A stretch of DNA of 64,000 nt from a virus: IMG/VR virus record IMGVR_UViG_3300018411_000639, positions 48,617 through 112,616 of that record, one strand, 5' to 3'. Shown piece by piece: positions 54,200 through 62,084 of the stretch. The notes under the pieces are model-generated. The model did no database searches, was not told where the DNA came from, and worked only from the letters and a program-made list of their open reading frames with translations. A program made the translations under genes and the position numbers. How positions within the stretch are numbered: position 1 is the first letter of the stretch; every line of letters begins with the position of its first letter.

Positions 54200-55222
54200 T
54201 TACACAAGCGATCCATAAATCTTCCTGTAATAATCCTTCTCCTCTAACGTCTTCAGGTAACTGTCACGGTATATCGTCTGGGAAATGGATGCTTTCGTAA
54301 GTTCCACCATCTCAGTCAGCAGCCCTTCTCTTGCGACAGAAACGGCCTTGCTTAGGATACCGGAGCGTTGCAGAGAGGCGTGATCGAGCGTGTCCTTCGC
54401 AAGCAACATGCGGTTTACTTCGTTTCGTTTTTCGACCAGCTGATAGATGGACCGAGGTAAAACTTGCTGCTTCGTCTGGCGGGCGACACCCTCTTGGTCG
54501 GACAAGTTCTTTTCGTTCACATCCCGGAAGAGCGTAACGATTGTATCATCCACGGCCAGAGTCTTTGTTACGGGCGAGTAAAACGAGGCGTCCGTTACAA
54601 GAGAAGCTAGCTCCTTCGTGTAACTGGAGAGAACTTGACTGTATCCGGTTATCGTCTTACCTAGAACCGCATCCACGCTCAACGCAAGATAGTTAACCTT
54701 GGGGCTGTCTTCTTCTTTCTCGAACTCCAGGAGGCGACTCTCGTATGCCTGATCCTTTGCTACCGCCTGCTCCTTGGTGATGTTCTCGTCACCATAAAAG
54801 AGCGTTGACTGGATTCGTTTCAACTCCCGCAATTCCTTTACGGCTCCAAAAATCGCTTGATGGGCTTCAACTGCCGTCTTGCCTTCGATGTTGTCCCTGT
54901 GCGCTTCCACGTAAGGGATGGCTGATGCGAGATCACCTTGCGAAAGAGCTGTTTTGTAGGATTCAAAGGACATCCCTTCAATCGAATCGTCTGCTAAAGT
55001 TTTGGCCAGAAAGGAGAGGATCGTTTCAGCGTCATCGAGCGTGCTCATCAGAGCCATCAATGTACTGGACGGTTTGTTCTGTAAAAAGGATGCCAGAGCG
55101 CTTGTTGCTTTGGATGCAACTTCTTCCGGAGAAGATGCCGTGTCCGTTCTCACGCTCTTTTGCTGTTCCAGTGACGGCCTGTAGGCGATCACCTCAGCAT
55201 CTTGAAATAATTGTCTGTCCAC
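54200..55222 (-). CDS. Helix-rich protein next to terminase, unknown function
   Basis: A 340-residue, mainly alpha-helical protein (ASKATSALASFLQNKPSSTL, LMALMSTLDDAETILSFLAK, KAVSVAREGLLTEMVELTKA). No family is recognised. It is the last gene of the packaging operon, 11 bp after the terminase stop. A role in capsid filling, virion completion or as an internal protein is possible. Confidence 0.55.
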   Translation of the reverse strand: MDRQLFQDAEVIAYRPSLEQQKSVRTDTASSPEEVASKATSALASFLQNKPSSTLMALMSTLDDAETILSFLAKTLADDSIEGMSFESYKTALSQGDLASAIPYVEAHRDNIEGKTAVEAHQAIFGAVKELRELKRIQSTLFYGDENITKEQAVAKDQAYESRLLEFEKEEDSPKVNYLALSVDAVLGKTITGYSQVLSSYTKELASLVTDASFYSPVTKTLAVDDTIVTLFRDVNEKNLSDQEGVARQTKQQVLPRSIYQLVEKRNEVNRMLLAKDTLDHASLQRSGILSKAVSVAREGLLTEMVELTKASISQTIYRDSYLKTLEEKDYYRKIYGSLV

Positions 55223-55233
55223 AGTACCTCTCC

Positions 55234-57129
55234 TTAGAAGCTTGCACGGGCAAACCCGCGAGCCTGTCTTTGTTCTCTTGCGACATGATTCTTACCTCTT
55301 CCCGCGATCGTTCCAACATAAGCGTCTTGCCCACCTGCTTTAAACATCTGGGCCGGTTTTTGCTTGGTTTCGATTGACCTTGTTCGGATGTTATCTTGCT
55401 GTGCCAGTCCATCGAAGAACATGACTTTTGTCGCAATCACCTGACGCAAGAGTTCGCCGTACTTCTGTTCGAAGATCAACAGGCATAGGTTCATGGCGTC
55501 AATGGCGTGTTCGTTGTCGGATGAGAATGTCGGCAGCCCGTTTGTCGAGATGGACTGGATGCGGTAGCCTTCTAACTGCTCCGTCATCGTGCGGTCATTC
55601 GGATTCAGGATGATCTTGTTCTTCTCGAACAGGTTGACGGAATTGTTTACCATGAACGGCTTCATGGCTTTCTTGTCTTTCTTCATCGTGTAAGGGTCAC
55701 GAACCTCGATCTTTTCAGAGAACTGATAGCCGACAACCTTCTCGGCCAGACCTGTGTTCGGGTTCTCGATCCCGTGCTTATGAAGCAATTCCAGTTGTGT
55801 CTCTCCGTACCCTCGGTCAACCGCAATCCAGTCAAAGTCGAACTGTTGGTTCAGCTCAATGATCTTGTTGATGGCATTGACGTAAGTGAACTCGGAACGG
55901 GGAATCTCAACCCTAAAGAGCACCTTGAACGTAGGCATTAGGCGGCCTTCTTTATCTCGATGATACTTGTCCAACTGAACACAGACCATATTGGTAGCGG
56001 CCGAGTACTTGTCCCAGTCCACGCCCAGAATTCTTGGACCTGTACGAGGAAGGCGAATGAATTCGTCAATCTCATTAGGTGTTAAGTCAAGGATGTATTT
56101 GTGATCAATACGACGACCCTCTTCGATAGCAGCCTCGATGTATTTCTTCTGATAAACGCCCATCTCTTCTTCACCGAACTCTGCCATAACCTCTTGCAGG
56201 TATCTCATTTCCGATAACTCGTCCTTGATGTCCTGTAGGTAAGTCTGCTCTGTATCCGGGTTCTGTTTCAGCAACTCTCTGTTTACGACAGAAGGCGCGC
56301 AGATCTCTATCCAACCATTTCCACGCTTGTTCTCTTGTATCTGGTAGCCATTGAACTCGAAGTTGTCGATGTCCTTTTTCAGAGGAGCATACTTAACCGA
56401 GGCATTCGTACACCAACGATAATACTCTTCGTGTTTCCCTGAAGGCGTGGATGCGGCGATAACTTTGATTCGCTCCGGTGCCTCGTTTCGGATATTGATG
56501 ATGTTGGTCAGGTTTGCGGATCCGATATAGTCGGCTTCGTCAAAGATAATGACATCGGCACGAAGTCCACGGGTATTAGCTGCACCTGAACCGGAACCTG
56601 CTCCTGCTGTGATACCTGTAATCTTGGCACCATTGGAAAGCTGAATGCGGTGATACACGTTACGGGACACCATGTCTTGCAACAAAGGTGAGCCGGCAAT
56701 CAGTTGTTTGAGGCGGTCGAAAATCAGATCCACCTGTGTTTCGTATGGCCCGATAACCAGAACGTCGTACTGCTCATTGGGTCCTTTGTTGATTTGAGTG
56801 TAAGCATACCAGAGCATCAGCACGCACATCGTATCTGTCTTCCCAAGACGCCGACCCAAACGAAGAACAATCTTCTTCCCCTTTTTCGCATTGGCCATGA
56901 TCGACAGCTGATAATCCCGCGCTTCCCAATCCAGATAGACTTTCGCCCATAGCGTCGGATTGTTGACGACAATGAACTCCAGAGCCTCTGCTCGAGAAAC
57001 ACCTGTCTGCGTAACGACATGGCACAGGCGAGGGATGATACTCTTGTCGAGATGCTGAATCTCCTTGATTACTACATCAATCTGCTTGTCATCCAGTTGA
57101 CTAATACTATAGGCAGCTTTTACGGCCAT
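55234..57129 (-). CDS. Terminase large subunit
   Basis: A 631-residue DNA-packaging ATPase/nuclease. Walker A is GRRLGKT (92-98), Walker B is IIFDEA (D197, E198), and the coupling motif is AASTPSGK. The C-terminal RNase H-fold nuclease has D371 in GVDWD, D438 in AVDRG and D544 in HAIDAM, all the expected acids. It pumps and cuts DNA at the portal. The start overlaps the preceding gene by one base. Confidence 0.93.
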   Translation of the reverse strand: MAVKAAYSISQLDDKQIDVVIKEIQHLDKSIIPRLCHVVTQTGVSRAEALEFIVVNNPTLWAKVYLDWEARDYQLSIMANAKKGKKIVLRLGRRLGKTDTMCVLMLWYAYTQINKGPNEQYDVLVIGPYETQVDLIFDRLKQLIAGSPLLQDMVSRNVYHRIQLSNGAKITGITAGAGSGSGAANTRGLRADVIIFDEADYIGSANLTNIINIRNEAPERIKVIAASTPSGKHEEYYRWCTNASVKYAPLKKDIDNFEFNGYQIQENKRGNGWIEICAPSVVNRELLKQNPDTEQTYLQDIKDELSEMRYLQEVMAEFGEEEMGVYQKKYIEAAIEEGRRIDHKYILDLTPNEIDEFIRLPRTGPRILGVDWDKYSAATNMVCVQLDKYHRDKEGRLMPTFKVLFRVEIPRSEFTYVNAINKIIELNQQFDFDWIAVDRGYGETQLELLHKHGIENPNTGLAEKVVGYQFSEKIEVRDPYTMKKDKKAMKPFMVNNSVNLFEKNKIILNPNDRTMTEQLEGYRIQSISTNGLPTFSSDNEHAIDAMNLCLLIFEQKYGELLRQVIATKVMFFDGLAQQDNIRTRSIETKQKPAQMFKAGGQDAYVGTIAGRGKNHVAREQRQARGFARASF

Positions 57130-57527
57130 TAACCTAGCCCCCTATAGTAGGAACGCGCTTCGCTCCCCAACACAGAGCGAGCATTCATCCCATTCTGTTG
57201 GATTGCCTGAAGTCCTCGTTGCCTCATCGTTGCAGCGTTACTGGAGTCACGGAAGTTTCCACCGAAATTAGCCTTGTAATGTCTGGACTGTGTGGCGGCT
57301 GTTTCTCTTCCTGCTGCATTTACGGCACCAAAAGCGGCACCGGCAATATCTTTCGCCATAAAAGCGAATCCTACCGGGCCGGGGAGAAGCTCAAATAGAG
57401 CATACTCTCCGACTGCTTTTCCGATAGAATAGGCGGCCCCGTGTCCTTGGCTCTTGGAGTCCTTGTAGGATGCGACTCCGCCGAGTATATTCCCTCCTTC
57501 AAAGAGGGCTGTTTTTACAAAACCCAT
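57129..57527 (-). CDS. Small Gly/Ala-rich virion-region protein
   Basis: A 132-residue protein with a Gly/Ala-rich middle hydrophobic stretch (ELLPGPVGFAFMAKDIAGAA) and a basic C-terminus ending MRQRGLQAIQQNG, MNARSVLGSEARSYYRGLG. No family is recognised by me. It is the third of three such proteins in a row before the terminase; their membrane-active look suggests internal/ejection proteins, which is inference. Stop and terminase start overlap. Confidence 0.55.
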   Translation of the reverse strand: MGFVKTALFEGGNILGGVASYKDSKSQGHGAAYSIGKAVGEYALFELLPGPVGFAFMAKDIAGAAFGAVNAAGRETAATQSRHYKANFGGNFRDSSNAATMRQRGLQAIQQNGMNARSVLGSEARSYYRGLG

Positions 57528-57541
57528 CGGGCGTCACCTCG

Positions 57542-57949
57542 TTATCTTAGATTATGCAGAGCAAAGACCAAGTCTCCCTCTGCTCCGTATGTGTTTCGTG
57601 TTACTTTTTTGAACATCCGATCCTGTTCCTCTTGAAAGGCTTTCGGGTCCGTCTCGGCTAGTTGCATCGTTTTGTCCAACAGAGGGGAACGCGTGAAGCT
57701 GACCATGTTCGCAAGTTCGTCCGACTGAATCGTTCCAAGCTTGTTCCTGTTCTGGGTACGGAGCGCTTCAGGGATCACCGTCGCGGCAGTAGATACACCA
57801 ATCGCCGTAGCTGCGACGGGAGTCGAGAAGCGGTACGGAATGACCTTCTGAAAGACGCTCTCGGCTCCGTCCATCGCCTCGTCATCGAGTTTAGTGAACG
57901 CCTTTCCGAGAACCTTTTTAGCAAACCTGCCTGTACTTTTAACACTCAT
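57542..57949 (-). CDS. Small protein with one hydrophobic segment
   Basis: A 135-residue protein with a basic N-terminus (RFAKKVLGKAFTKL), a hydrophobic Ala/Val/Thr-rich segment (TPVAATAIGVSTAATVI) and a hydrophilic C-terminus. It resembles neighbours in composition and is likely part of the same virion set. Function unknown. Confidence 0.5.
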   Translation of the reverse strand: MSVKSTGRFAKKVLGKAFTKLDDEAMDGAESVFQKVIPYRFSTPVAATAIGVSTAATVIPEALRTQNRNKLGTIQSDELANMVSFTRSPLLDKTMQLAETDPKAFQEEQDRMFKKVTRNTYGAEGDLVFALHNLR

Positions 57950-57960
57950 TCCTTAGCCTC

Positions 57961-58548
57961 CTAAAAGAACGGAAGTCCTGCGATATCCCGCTCACCTTGA
58001 TTGTTGTAACCTACCGATCCGCCAGTAAGAGATCGACCGATAAAGTTAGCCCCCATATAAGCTCCGGCGGTAGCTCCTGCGCGGATGGCGTTCGTCTTTT
58101 TGCTGCCACTGCGGTAGTACCCTGCCGTAGCACTACCGAACGTCGCAAGGTTTCCCCCAAGTGTGTCGTCTTTACCCTTTATGTCGCGCAAAGCCCCGAA
58201 GTTTTCTCCGACTCCTTTGCCTTTCATGTTCTCGACAGCTGCCTTTTGCCTAGTCCAATCGCCGTCGTACATTTCTTTGTTGTCCTGATACCAGTTGCTG
58301 ACAGATTGAGCTTTGTCGATGTCTTTCTTGGCTTTGCCTTCGAACTGCTTAGCGAAGCCCTCATCGTCCATCAGATTCTTGAATTGTCTACTGACATCGC
58401 TTTTGCTTGCCTTTCCTTCGGCGATGGAGCTGGCTGTTTTTATGAAGCTGTCCGTCTGGTTGAATATTTTCTGACCTCCGCGCTGAATCGCCTCATTGCT
58501 ACCTAAGACCGTGCGGCCTAAGCCTTTCATACTTTTCATAAAGCTCAT
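57961..58548 (-). CDS. Gly-rich protein with C-terminal zipper-like region
   Basis: A 195-residue protein with a helical N-terminus, a basic middle, and a C-terminal Gly/Ala-rich region (NAIRAGATAGAYMGANFIGR, then GGSVGYNNQGERDIAGLPFF). The small-residue pattern looks like a membrane-interacting glycine zipper. Unknown function; by context a virion protein. Confidence 0.5.
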   Translation of the reverse strand: MSFMKSMKGLGRTVLGSNEAIQRGGQKIFNQTDSFIKTASSIAEGKASKSDVSRQFKNLMDDEGFAKQFEGKAKKDIDKAQSVSNWYQDNKEMYDGDWTRQKAAVENMKGKGVGENFGALRDIKGKDDTLGGNLATFGSATAGYYRSGSKKTNAIRAGATAGAYMGANFIGRSLTGGSVGYNNQGERDIAGLPFF

Positions 58549-58550
58549 TT

Positions 58551-59324
58551 TTATTCTTCCCCTTTCGTTGGTCCTAAGTTTTCGTCCGGTTCCATCTCGA
58601 TAATCTCTCCATCAAAGGTGAGTTCGTCGATGTCCGGCATAAGCTCGGCCACTTTCTTGAATATACTTACGGCTCTCTCGGACGGATTCATTGCTCCGCC
58701 TGACCCACTTCTGTCTTTGCGGGTCGAGTTCAACAGGTTGAAGATCTTGTACCTCTTTTCCTGCAGGTGATTCTTATACTCTGCTTCAGGGGATACCGTG
58801 TCCTCGTAATACACCTTGCCGCGGTTGTCTATCTCTGCGATTGTCTTAGAGATGAATCCGGCATTGATGGCTACAAGGTTCTCTGCACGAAGCATCATGA
58901 TTTCGTTCTCGACCAGATCCCGTATCAAAGAAGCATCAACCAAGTCTTCGTCCAGGATCGCTTCTCCGGTTATGTCAATCTCAAAGTGACGGCACCAAGA
59001 TTCGTAGCGCGCAATAACGGCACCGGCCTCCATCGGACAACGCTGACCGACAATGCGGAACGCTGGGTTGATGATACACACCTCTGCGAAAGGACAGTCC
59101 GGACCTTTACAGATGATCGGAACCCCTGCGAACATACCGTGCTTGATCTTGTAAACCTGCGAAGCCTCTTGCGCTACTTGAATCATGGCCGGATGCATCC
59201 CCCACATCCGTTCCATGATATTGCCCGAGTTGACTGTCGGAGCGTTCCCTGTCGTCAGGTGAGAAGATGGACCTGCAGGCGACAGCTCACTTACTTCATT
59301 TCCGTCTATTTCTTCATTCATATT
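58551..59324 (-). CDS. Candidate terminase small subunit with a cysteine cluster
   Basis: The ORF is open from a GTG at 59333, but the ATG at 59324 is better placed after GGTGG and overlaps the preceding stop (257 residues). It lies shortly after the palindromic gene-free region and upstream of the large terminase, the usual place for a small terminase subunit. It has four cysteines (CKGPDCPFAEVC, then RCPMEAG), which suggests a metal site, and a helical middle and C-terminus. DNA-binding fold is not obvious, so it could instead be another packaging or virion protein. Confidence 0.45.
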   Translation of the reverse strand, partial: NMNEEIDGNEVSELSPAGPSSHLTTGNAPTVNSGNIMERMWGMHPAMIQVAQEASQVYKIKHGMFAGVPIICKGPDCPFAEVCIINPAFRIVGQRCPMEAGAVIARYESWCRHFEIDITGEAILDEDLVDASLIRDLVENEIMMLRAENLVAINAGFISKTIAEIDNRGKVYYEDTVSPEAEYKNHLQEKRYKIFNLLNSTRKDRSGSGGAMNPSERAVSIFKKVAELMPDIDELTFDGEIIEMEPDENLGPTKGEE

Positions 59325-59326
59325 TT

Positions 59327-59524
59327 TCACCACCCTTCGATGCTCTTGGCGCCTTTGTTCGTAAATTCTTTGGATGAATCGAAGCCGTAAGCGATCTTGC
59401 TCTTCATACGCTGATAGAGAGCGTCGTTCGTCTGTACGCCTTGATTGCCTGTCATGATAACCTTGCCGTAAATACTATGTTCGTTTGCTTCTGCGTTGGC
59501 TCGAAGCCCTGCCGGAGTTCGCAT
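59327..59524 (-). CDS. Small protein of unknown function
   Basis: A 65-residue gene with AGAAAGAGG before its ATG, overlapping the start of the next gene by 1-4 bases. The product is hydrophilic with no recognised domain. It is the first gene after the palindromic gene-free region. Confidence 0.5.
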   Translation of the reverse strand: MRTPAGLRANAEANEHSIYGKVIMTGNQGVQTNDALYQRMKSKIAYGFDSSKEFTNKGAKSIEGW

Positions 59525-59561
59525 CGAAACACCTCTTTCTGTTGTACTGTCTGTGCTGACT

Positions 59562-59635
59562 CCAATCCAAACCCATCGAATTCGAGGGGGTTAAACAGGC
59601 CCCACTCCAAACTGGTCGAATTCGACCAGTTTAAA
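59562..59635 (-). repeat. Two imperfect 34-bp direct repeats, 40 bp apart, with palindromic core
   Basis: Both copies read, on the minus strand, TTTAA, then C, TCGAATTCGA, GTTTGGA and TGG at fixed positions (26 of 34 matched). Copies lie at 59562-59595 and 59602-59635. In the right copy the core extends to a perfect 24-bp palindrome (59609-59632). The 40-bp offset puts them on the same face of DNA. Confidence 0.75.
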
Positions 59636-59656
59636 AACTTCCTGTTATTTTTGTCT

Positions 59657-59702
59657 ATACGAAAACCGGGCCACACAAGGGAGATGGGGTGTGGCCCGGT
59701 TT
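59657..59702 (-). terminator. Intrinsic terminator of the 60-kb regulatory transcript
   Basis: A perfect 14-bp stem: AAACCGGGCCACAC (59663-59676) and its complement (59689-59702), 12-base loop, followed on the minus strand by TTTT. It lies 134 bp after the HTH gene. Confidence 0.75.
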
Positions 59703-59835
59703 AGGTGAGAGGAATGTAGGTAGTCGTATTGCGGGTACGACTTCCGGGATAAGGAGGTAAAGAGTTGGAATTGAAAGGTGAATTTCCATTCGACCCTTCA
59801 CTTACGATATACGGTTCAACCTCTGCCTTTGTAAC

Positions 59836-60096
59836 TTACTTGCGCTTGCTCTCGCAGTCAGGACAGGTGGTCTTCCTGCGTTCTTTACGGCGGATCGTAA
59901 TAGACTTCAAGCACGTATTGCACTCATAGACTTTGTCTTTCTTATTTTGCAGATTAGCTCGAGGGATGTCGTGCTCCAAACGGGTACGATTAACCGTTGC
60001 GCGCGAGCAGCCGATGATGTCTGCGATTTCGTTGTCGTTCAGTCCTTCTTCAGAACTCAACCGTTCAATCTCTTTTACTATAAAGCTGATAGCCAT
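59836..60096 (-). CDS. HTH plus zinc-ribbon DNA-binding protein
   Basis: An 86-residue protein with a helix-turn-helix (residues about 18-46; DNEIADIIGCSRATVNRTRL) followed by a zinc-ribbon pattern (C59-x2-C62, C78-x2-C81). Both parts are DNA-binding folds. An operator-like motif lies 37 bp upstream of its ATG and the transcript ends at a terminator. It is the best local candidate for the regulator that reads the TGTC motif, and could autoregulate; it could also be a packaging-site recognition protein. Confidence 0.7.
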   Translation of the reverse strand: MAISFIVKEIERLSSEEGLNDNEIADIIGCSRATVNRTRLEHDIPRANLQNKKDKVYECNTCLKSITIRRKERRKTTCPDCESKRK

Positions 60097-60133
60097 TTGC
60101 GGGGGACTCTCCTTCTGTGCGTGGATGTGATGG

Positions 60134-60147
60134 TGTCGGAATTGATA
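60134..60147 (-). promoter_or_regulatory. Dispersed operator-like motif (one mismatch)
   Basis: TGTCGGAATTGATA on the plus strand, directly downstream of the basic coiled-coil gene and 37 bp before the HTH gene. No good promoter was seen at this site. Confidence 0.55.
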
Positions 60148-60417
60148 CTATTGAGCCTTCTCTGGTTTGCGAGCTGACGACATGCGATACATGTTCTTCG
60201 TTAGCTTAGTGAGGCCCTTGTCGAATGCCTTGCGTAGACGGGACTTCTCTGCGGGAGCGGTAGCTTGCTCTTCCAACTCCTGAAGACGCTTGAGTTTTGT
60301 AGTCAATCGCATCGCCTCTCGCTGTAGTTCTTCTGCCGCTTCCCTCTTCTTAGTGGGTGTCTGCTTAGCCTTGTTTGTTTCCCATGATTTTAGTTGACGC
60401 TTGCTCTTTGTGTTCAT
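60148..60417 (-). CDS. Lys/Arg-rich coiled-coil protein
   Basis: An 89-residue, strongly basic helix-rich protein (KTKSKRQLKSWETNKAK-type start, then LQREAMRLTTKLKRLQELEE). AAAGGACGG precedes its ATG. It leads the 60.4-kb transcript under a promoter with an operator. It could bind nucleic acid or act as a co-regulator; no domain is recognised. Confidence 0.6.
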   Translation of the reverse strand: MNTKSKRQLKSWETNKAKQTPTKKREAAEELQREAMRLTTKLKRLQELEEQATAPAEKSRLRKAFDKGLTKLTKNMYRMSSARKPEKAQ

Positions 60418-60438
60418 AATAGGCCGTCCTTTCTATGG

Positions 60439-60497
60439 TGTCAATTCCGACACGTTATCTTTCTGTCATTATACCCTTTCTGCTTCATCTGTGTCAA
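60439..60497 (-). promoter_or_regulatory. Sigma-A-like promoter followed by exact operator motif
   Basis: Minus strand: TTGACA (60492-60497), 18-bp spacer, TATAAT (60468-60473); the motif (60439-60452) begins 15 bp after the -10 box, near the transcription start. This copy has the opposite orientation to the other eight. It drives the basic coiled-coil and HTH genes. Confidence 0.78.
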
Positions 60498-61002
60498 TCT
60501 GCTACAAAACCTATTAGGGGTAAAAATTGGAGCAAATATTTTTAGAGGTCGTGCTCAGCGTCCAATACTAGCCTTCTAAGGTTCTGCCCCACCCCTCCCG
60601 CACAAGTCTTTGAGAGCGAAGCGAACGCGCTCCAGTGAGCATTTACGCCCCTTTTCCTGATGATAGCGTTCGTTTGGCTCTGTCTTGGTCTTGGCGTCCG
60701 CAAGGACGATGGATACTCCGCCTCTCTGCCTTGTCTGCTGTTCCCCCCCCTTTCCGCTTCTGTGATCCTCTCGCTCTCTCTTGTGGTTCTCTGCCGTGAC
60801 TGCCCGCTCTCACACCGCCGGCCATAGGTGTGTAAAAATAGAGATATTTTTGCTGGGTACCAGGTCCTATATATGTGAGTGTTTTCTTTAGATTAATGCC
60901 CCACCCTATCTGAGCGAGCACATCACATACTAGGAGGAGTTCATCACCAAGAATACACTGTCGCACTGTCACTCAAGCACCCATCCTGAGGAGGAAACCA
61001 TC
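60498..61002. other. Divergent intergenic region
   Basis: A 500-bp stretch without a supported gene, between minus- and plus-strand transcripts. It has two A/T inverted repeats with AAAAAT arms (60522-60543; AAAAATA/TATTTTT at 60834-60851), a C-rich run and an AGGAGG-like site at about 60931-60937 without a start codon. A minus-strand ORF of 109 codons is rejected as unsupported. No consensus promoter for the plus genes is visible; a phage-specific promoter or an origin is possible. Confidence 0.4.
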
Positions 61003-61968
61003 ATGAATAACACACAATTAGCATCAAGAATCGCAGCAACTTTATCAGACGGAACACGCATCGACGTAACACCAACAGAAGCTATCTCTCTATCTAGCGT
61101 AGTAGAGCTACACTCTGTAATCAGATCCATCGTTCCATCTAACAAGAAAGGTCTTGCTATCACTTCCGCTACTGCATACGGATCAGACAACAAGGTCATC
61201 TCTTTGCCAATCGTCGCTGTCACTGAAGCCAACACATCCAAGGAGGATACAAACATGAACAAGAAGACAAGAGCAGAACTAGAAGAAGAACTGAAAGCAG
61301 CTAGAGCATGTGGCGTAAAGATAGCCGATAAGATGTTCAGAACCGAAGACGAAGCAGCCAGAGATGTACTAAACGAAGAACTGAATACCATCGCGGGCCG
61401 CCTTGTGGAGCTAACTGATGAGCTATCCGGAGAGGCTGACATCGAACCTGAGACTGAGAGTAACGAGTCATTCTTCGACAAAGAGTTTGATGCAACAGTA
61501 GAAGAGCTAGAGGCAGCCGTAGAAGAAGCTGTAAAAGACTTGAAAGGAGCTAAAGCTAAACAGTACATCAAAGCCCTGTTCTCTGCTGACGACAAAGACG
61601 TATACGACACACTGTTGCGTTCTATCAATGGAGCCGTACATAACTCTAGTATTGCCATGTCTACACGCCGTAAACTGAAAGATAACTTCAGCAAGATCGA
61701 CGCTAAGTCTTTCCTTATCCTTGACGGTGTAGATGTGTCTAAGAAGGCTGAGGTACTTGCTAAATTGAAACTGATGATCACTTTGGTTGTCCGTAAAACA
61801 CTGGCTCTACTAGAAGGAACTGCATTCTTTGTATTTGATGCGACTTCTATCCTTGGTGTAATGGTCTCTCGTATTGCCTACACAACTGCACGTGAAGTGG
61901 TCTACGCTTCTAGCTCTCTTATCTCTGCATTCAAAGGGGATATCCTTGAGCATGTCAAACAAGCCTAA
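61003..61968 (+). CDS. Acidic coiled-coil protein with internal start
   Basis: GAGGAGG lies before the ATG. This 321-residue protein has an N-terminal 84-residue part and a C-terminal part beginning at M85, where AAGGAGG (61240-61246) and ATG (61255) form a second in-frame start. The middle is acidic coiled coil (EEELKAARACGVKIAD; TVEELEAAVEEAVKDLKG), and the end is hydrophobic-helical (LKLMITLVVRKTLALLE). Two isoforms of 321 and 237 residues are likely. No family recognised. An intrinsic terminator follows. Confidence 0.65.
   Translation: MNNTQLASRIAATLSDGTRIDVTPTEAISLSSVVELHSVIRSIVPSNKKGLAITSATAYGSDNKVISLPIVAVTEANTSKEDTNMNKKTRAELEEELKAARACGVKIADKMFRTEDEAARDVLNEELNTIAGRLVELTDELSGEADIEPETESNESFFDKEFDATVEELEAAVEEAVKDLKGAKAKQYIKALFSADDKDVYDTLLRSINGAVHNSSIAMSTRRKLKDNFSKIDAKSFLILDGVDVSKKAEVLAKLKLMITLVVRKTLALLEGTAFFVFDATSILGVMVSRIAYTTAREVVYASSSLISAFKGDILEHVKQA
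61240..61257 (+). promoter_or_regulatory. Internal ribosome binding site and start
   Basis: AAGGAGG followed by 8 bases and ATGAAC, in frame with the gene at 61003-61968. The strength equals that of the main start, so a shorter product is likely. Confidence 0.65.
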
Positions 61969-61989
61969 CAACTAACTGAATACAACTCA

Positions 61990-62019
61990 GGGTATAGGGG
62001 TAACTCTATGCCCTTTTTT
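61990..62019 (+). terminator. Intrinsic terminator
   Basis: GGGTATAG, 8-base loop, CTATGCCC (one G-U pair), then TTTTTT. It closes the 61003 gene. Confidence 0.8.
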
Positions 62020-62084
62020 ATATTGTCCACTTGCATACAGGACATTAACTATGTATGACTACTAACCTACTGGAGGAAACAACA

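Larger units (their letters stand above)
59525..59835. other. Gene-free region with direct repeats, terminator and hairpin
   Basis: This 311-bp gap contains the 34-bp repeats (59562-59635), a terminator (59657-59702) and a smaller hairpin AGTCGTA/TACGACT (59722-59742). A minus-strand ORF in the terminator region and a plus-strand ORF with AAGGAGG and TTG were considered and not accepted. It is a plausible site for cos/pac or for control of the packaging genes. Confidence 0.5.

Noticed and set aside
59452-59676. Minus-strand ORF of 74 codons
   Set aside because: Overlaps the repeat/terminator region and the real gene 59327-59524 in another frame; no good RBS.
59657-59798. Minus-strand ORF of about 44 codons with GAAGGG-ATG
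   Set aside because: It reads through the terminator hairpin and is Pro/Leu-rich; no supporting homology.
59751-59928. Plus-strand ORF starting at TTG after AAGGAGG
   Set aside because: A perfect RBS, but the ORF runs into the antisense of the HTH gene and its product looks like a shadow translation.
60412-60446. TTGACA-17-TATTAT arrangement ending in the start codon of the 60148 gene
   Set aside because: Its -35 is the operator motif itself and its -10 overlaps the ATG; the upstream promoter at 60468-60497 is much better placed.
60643-60972. Minus-strand ORF of 109 codons in the divergent region
   Set aside because: Arg/Gly-rich translation, no ribosome binding site, over palindromes and C-runs.
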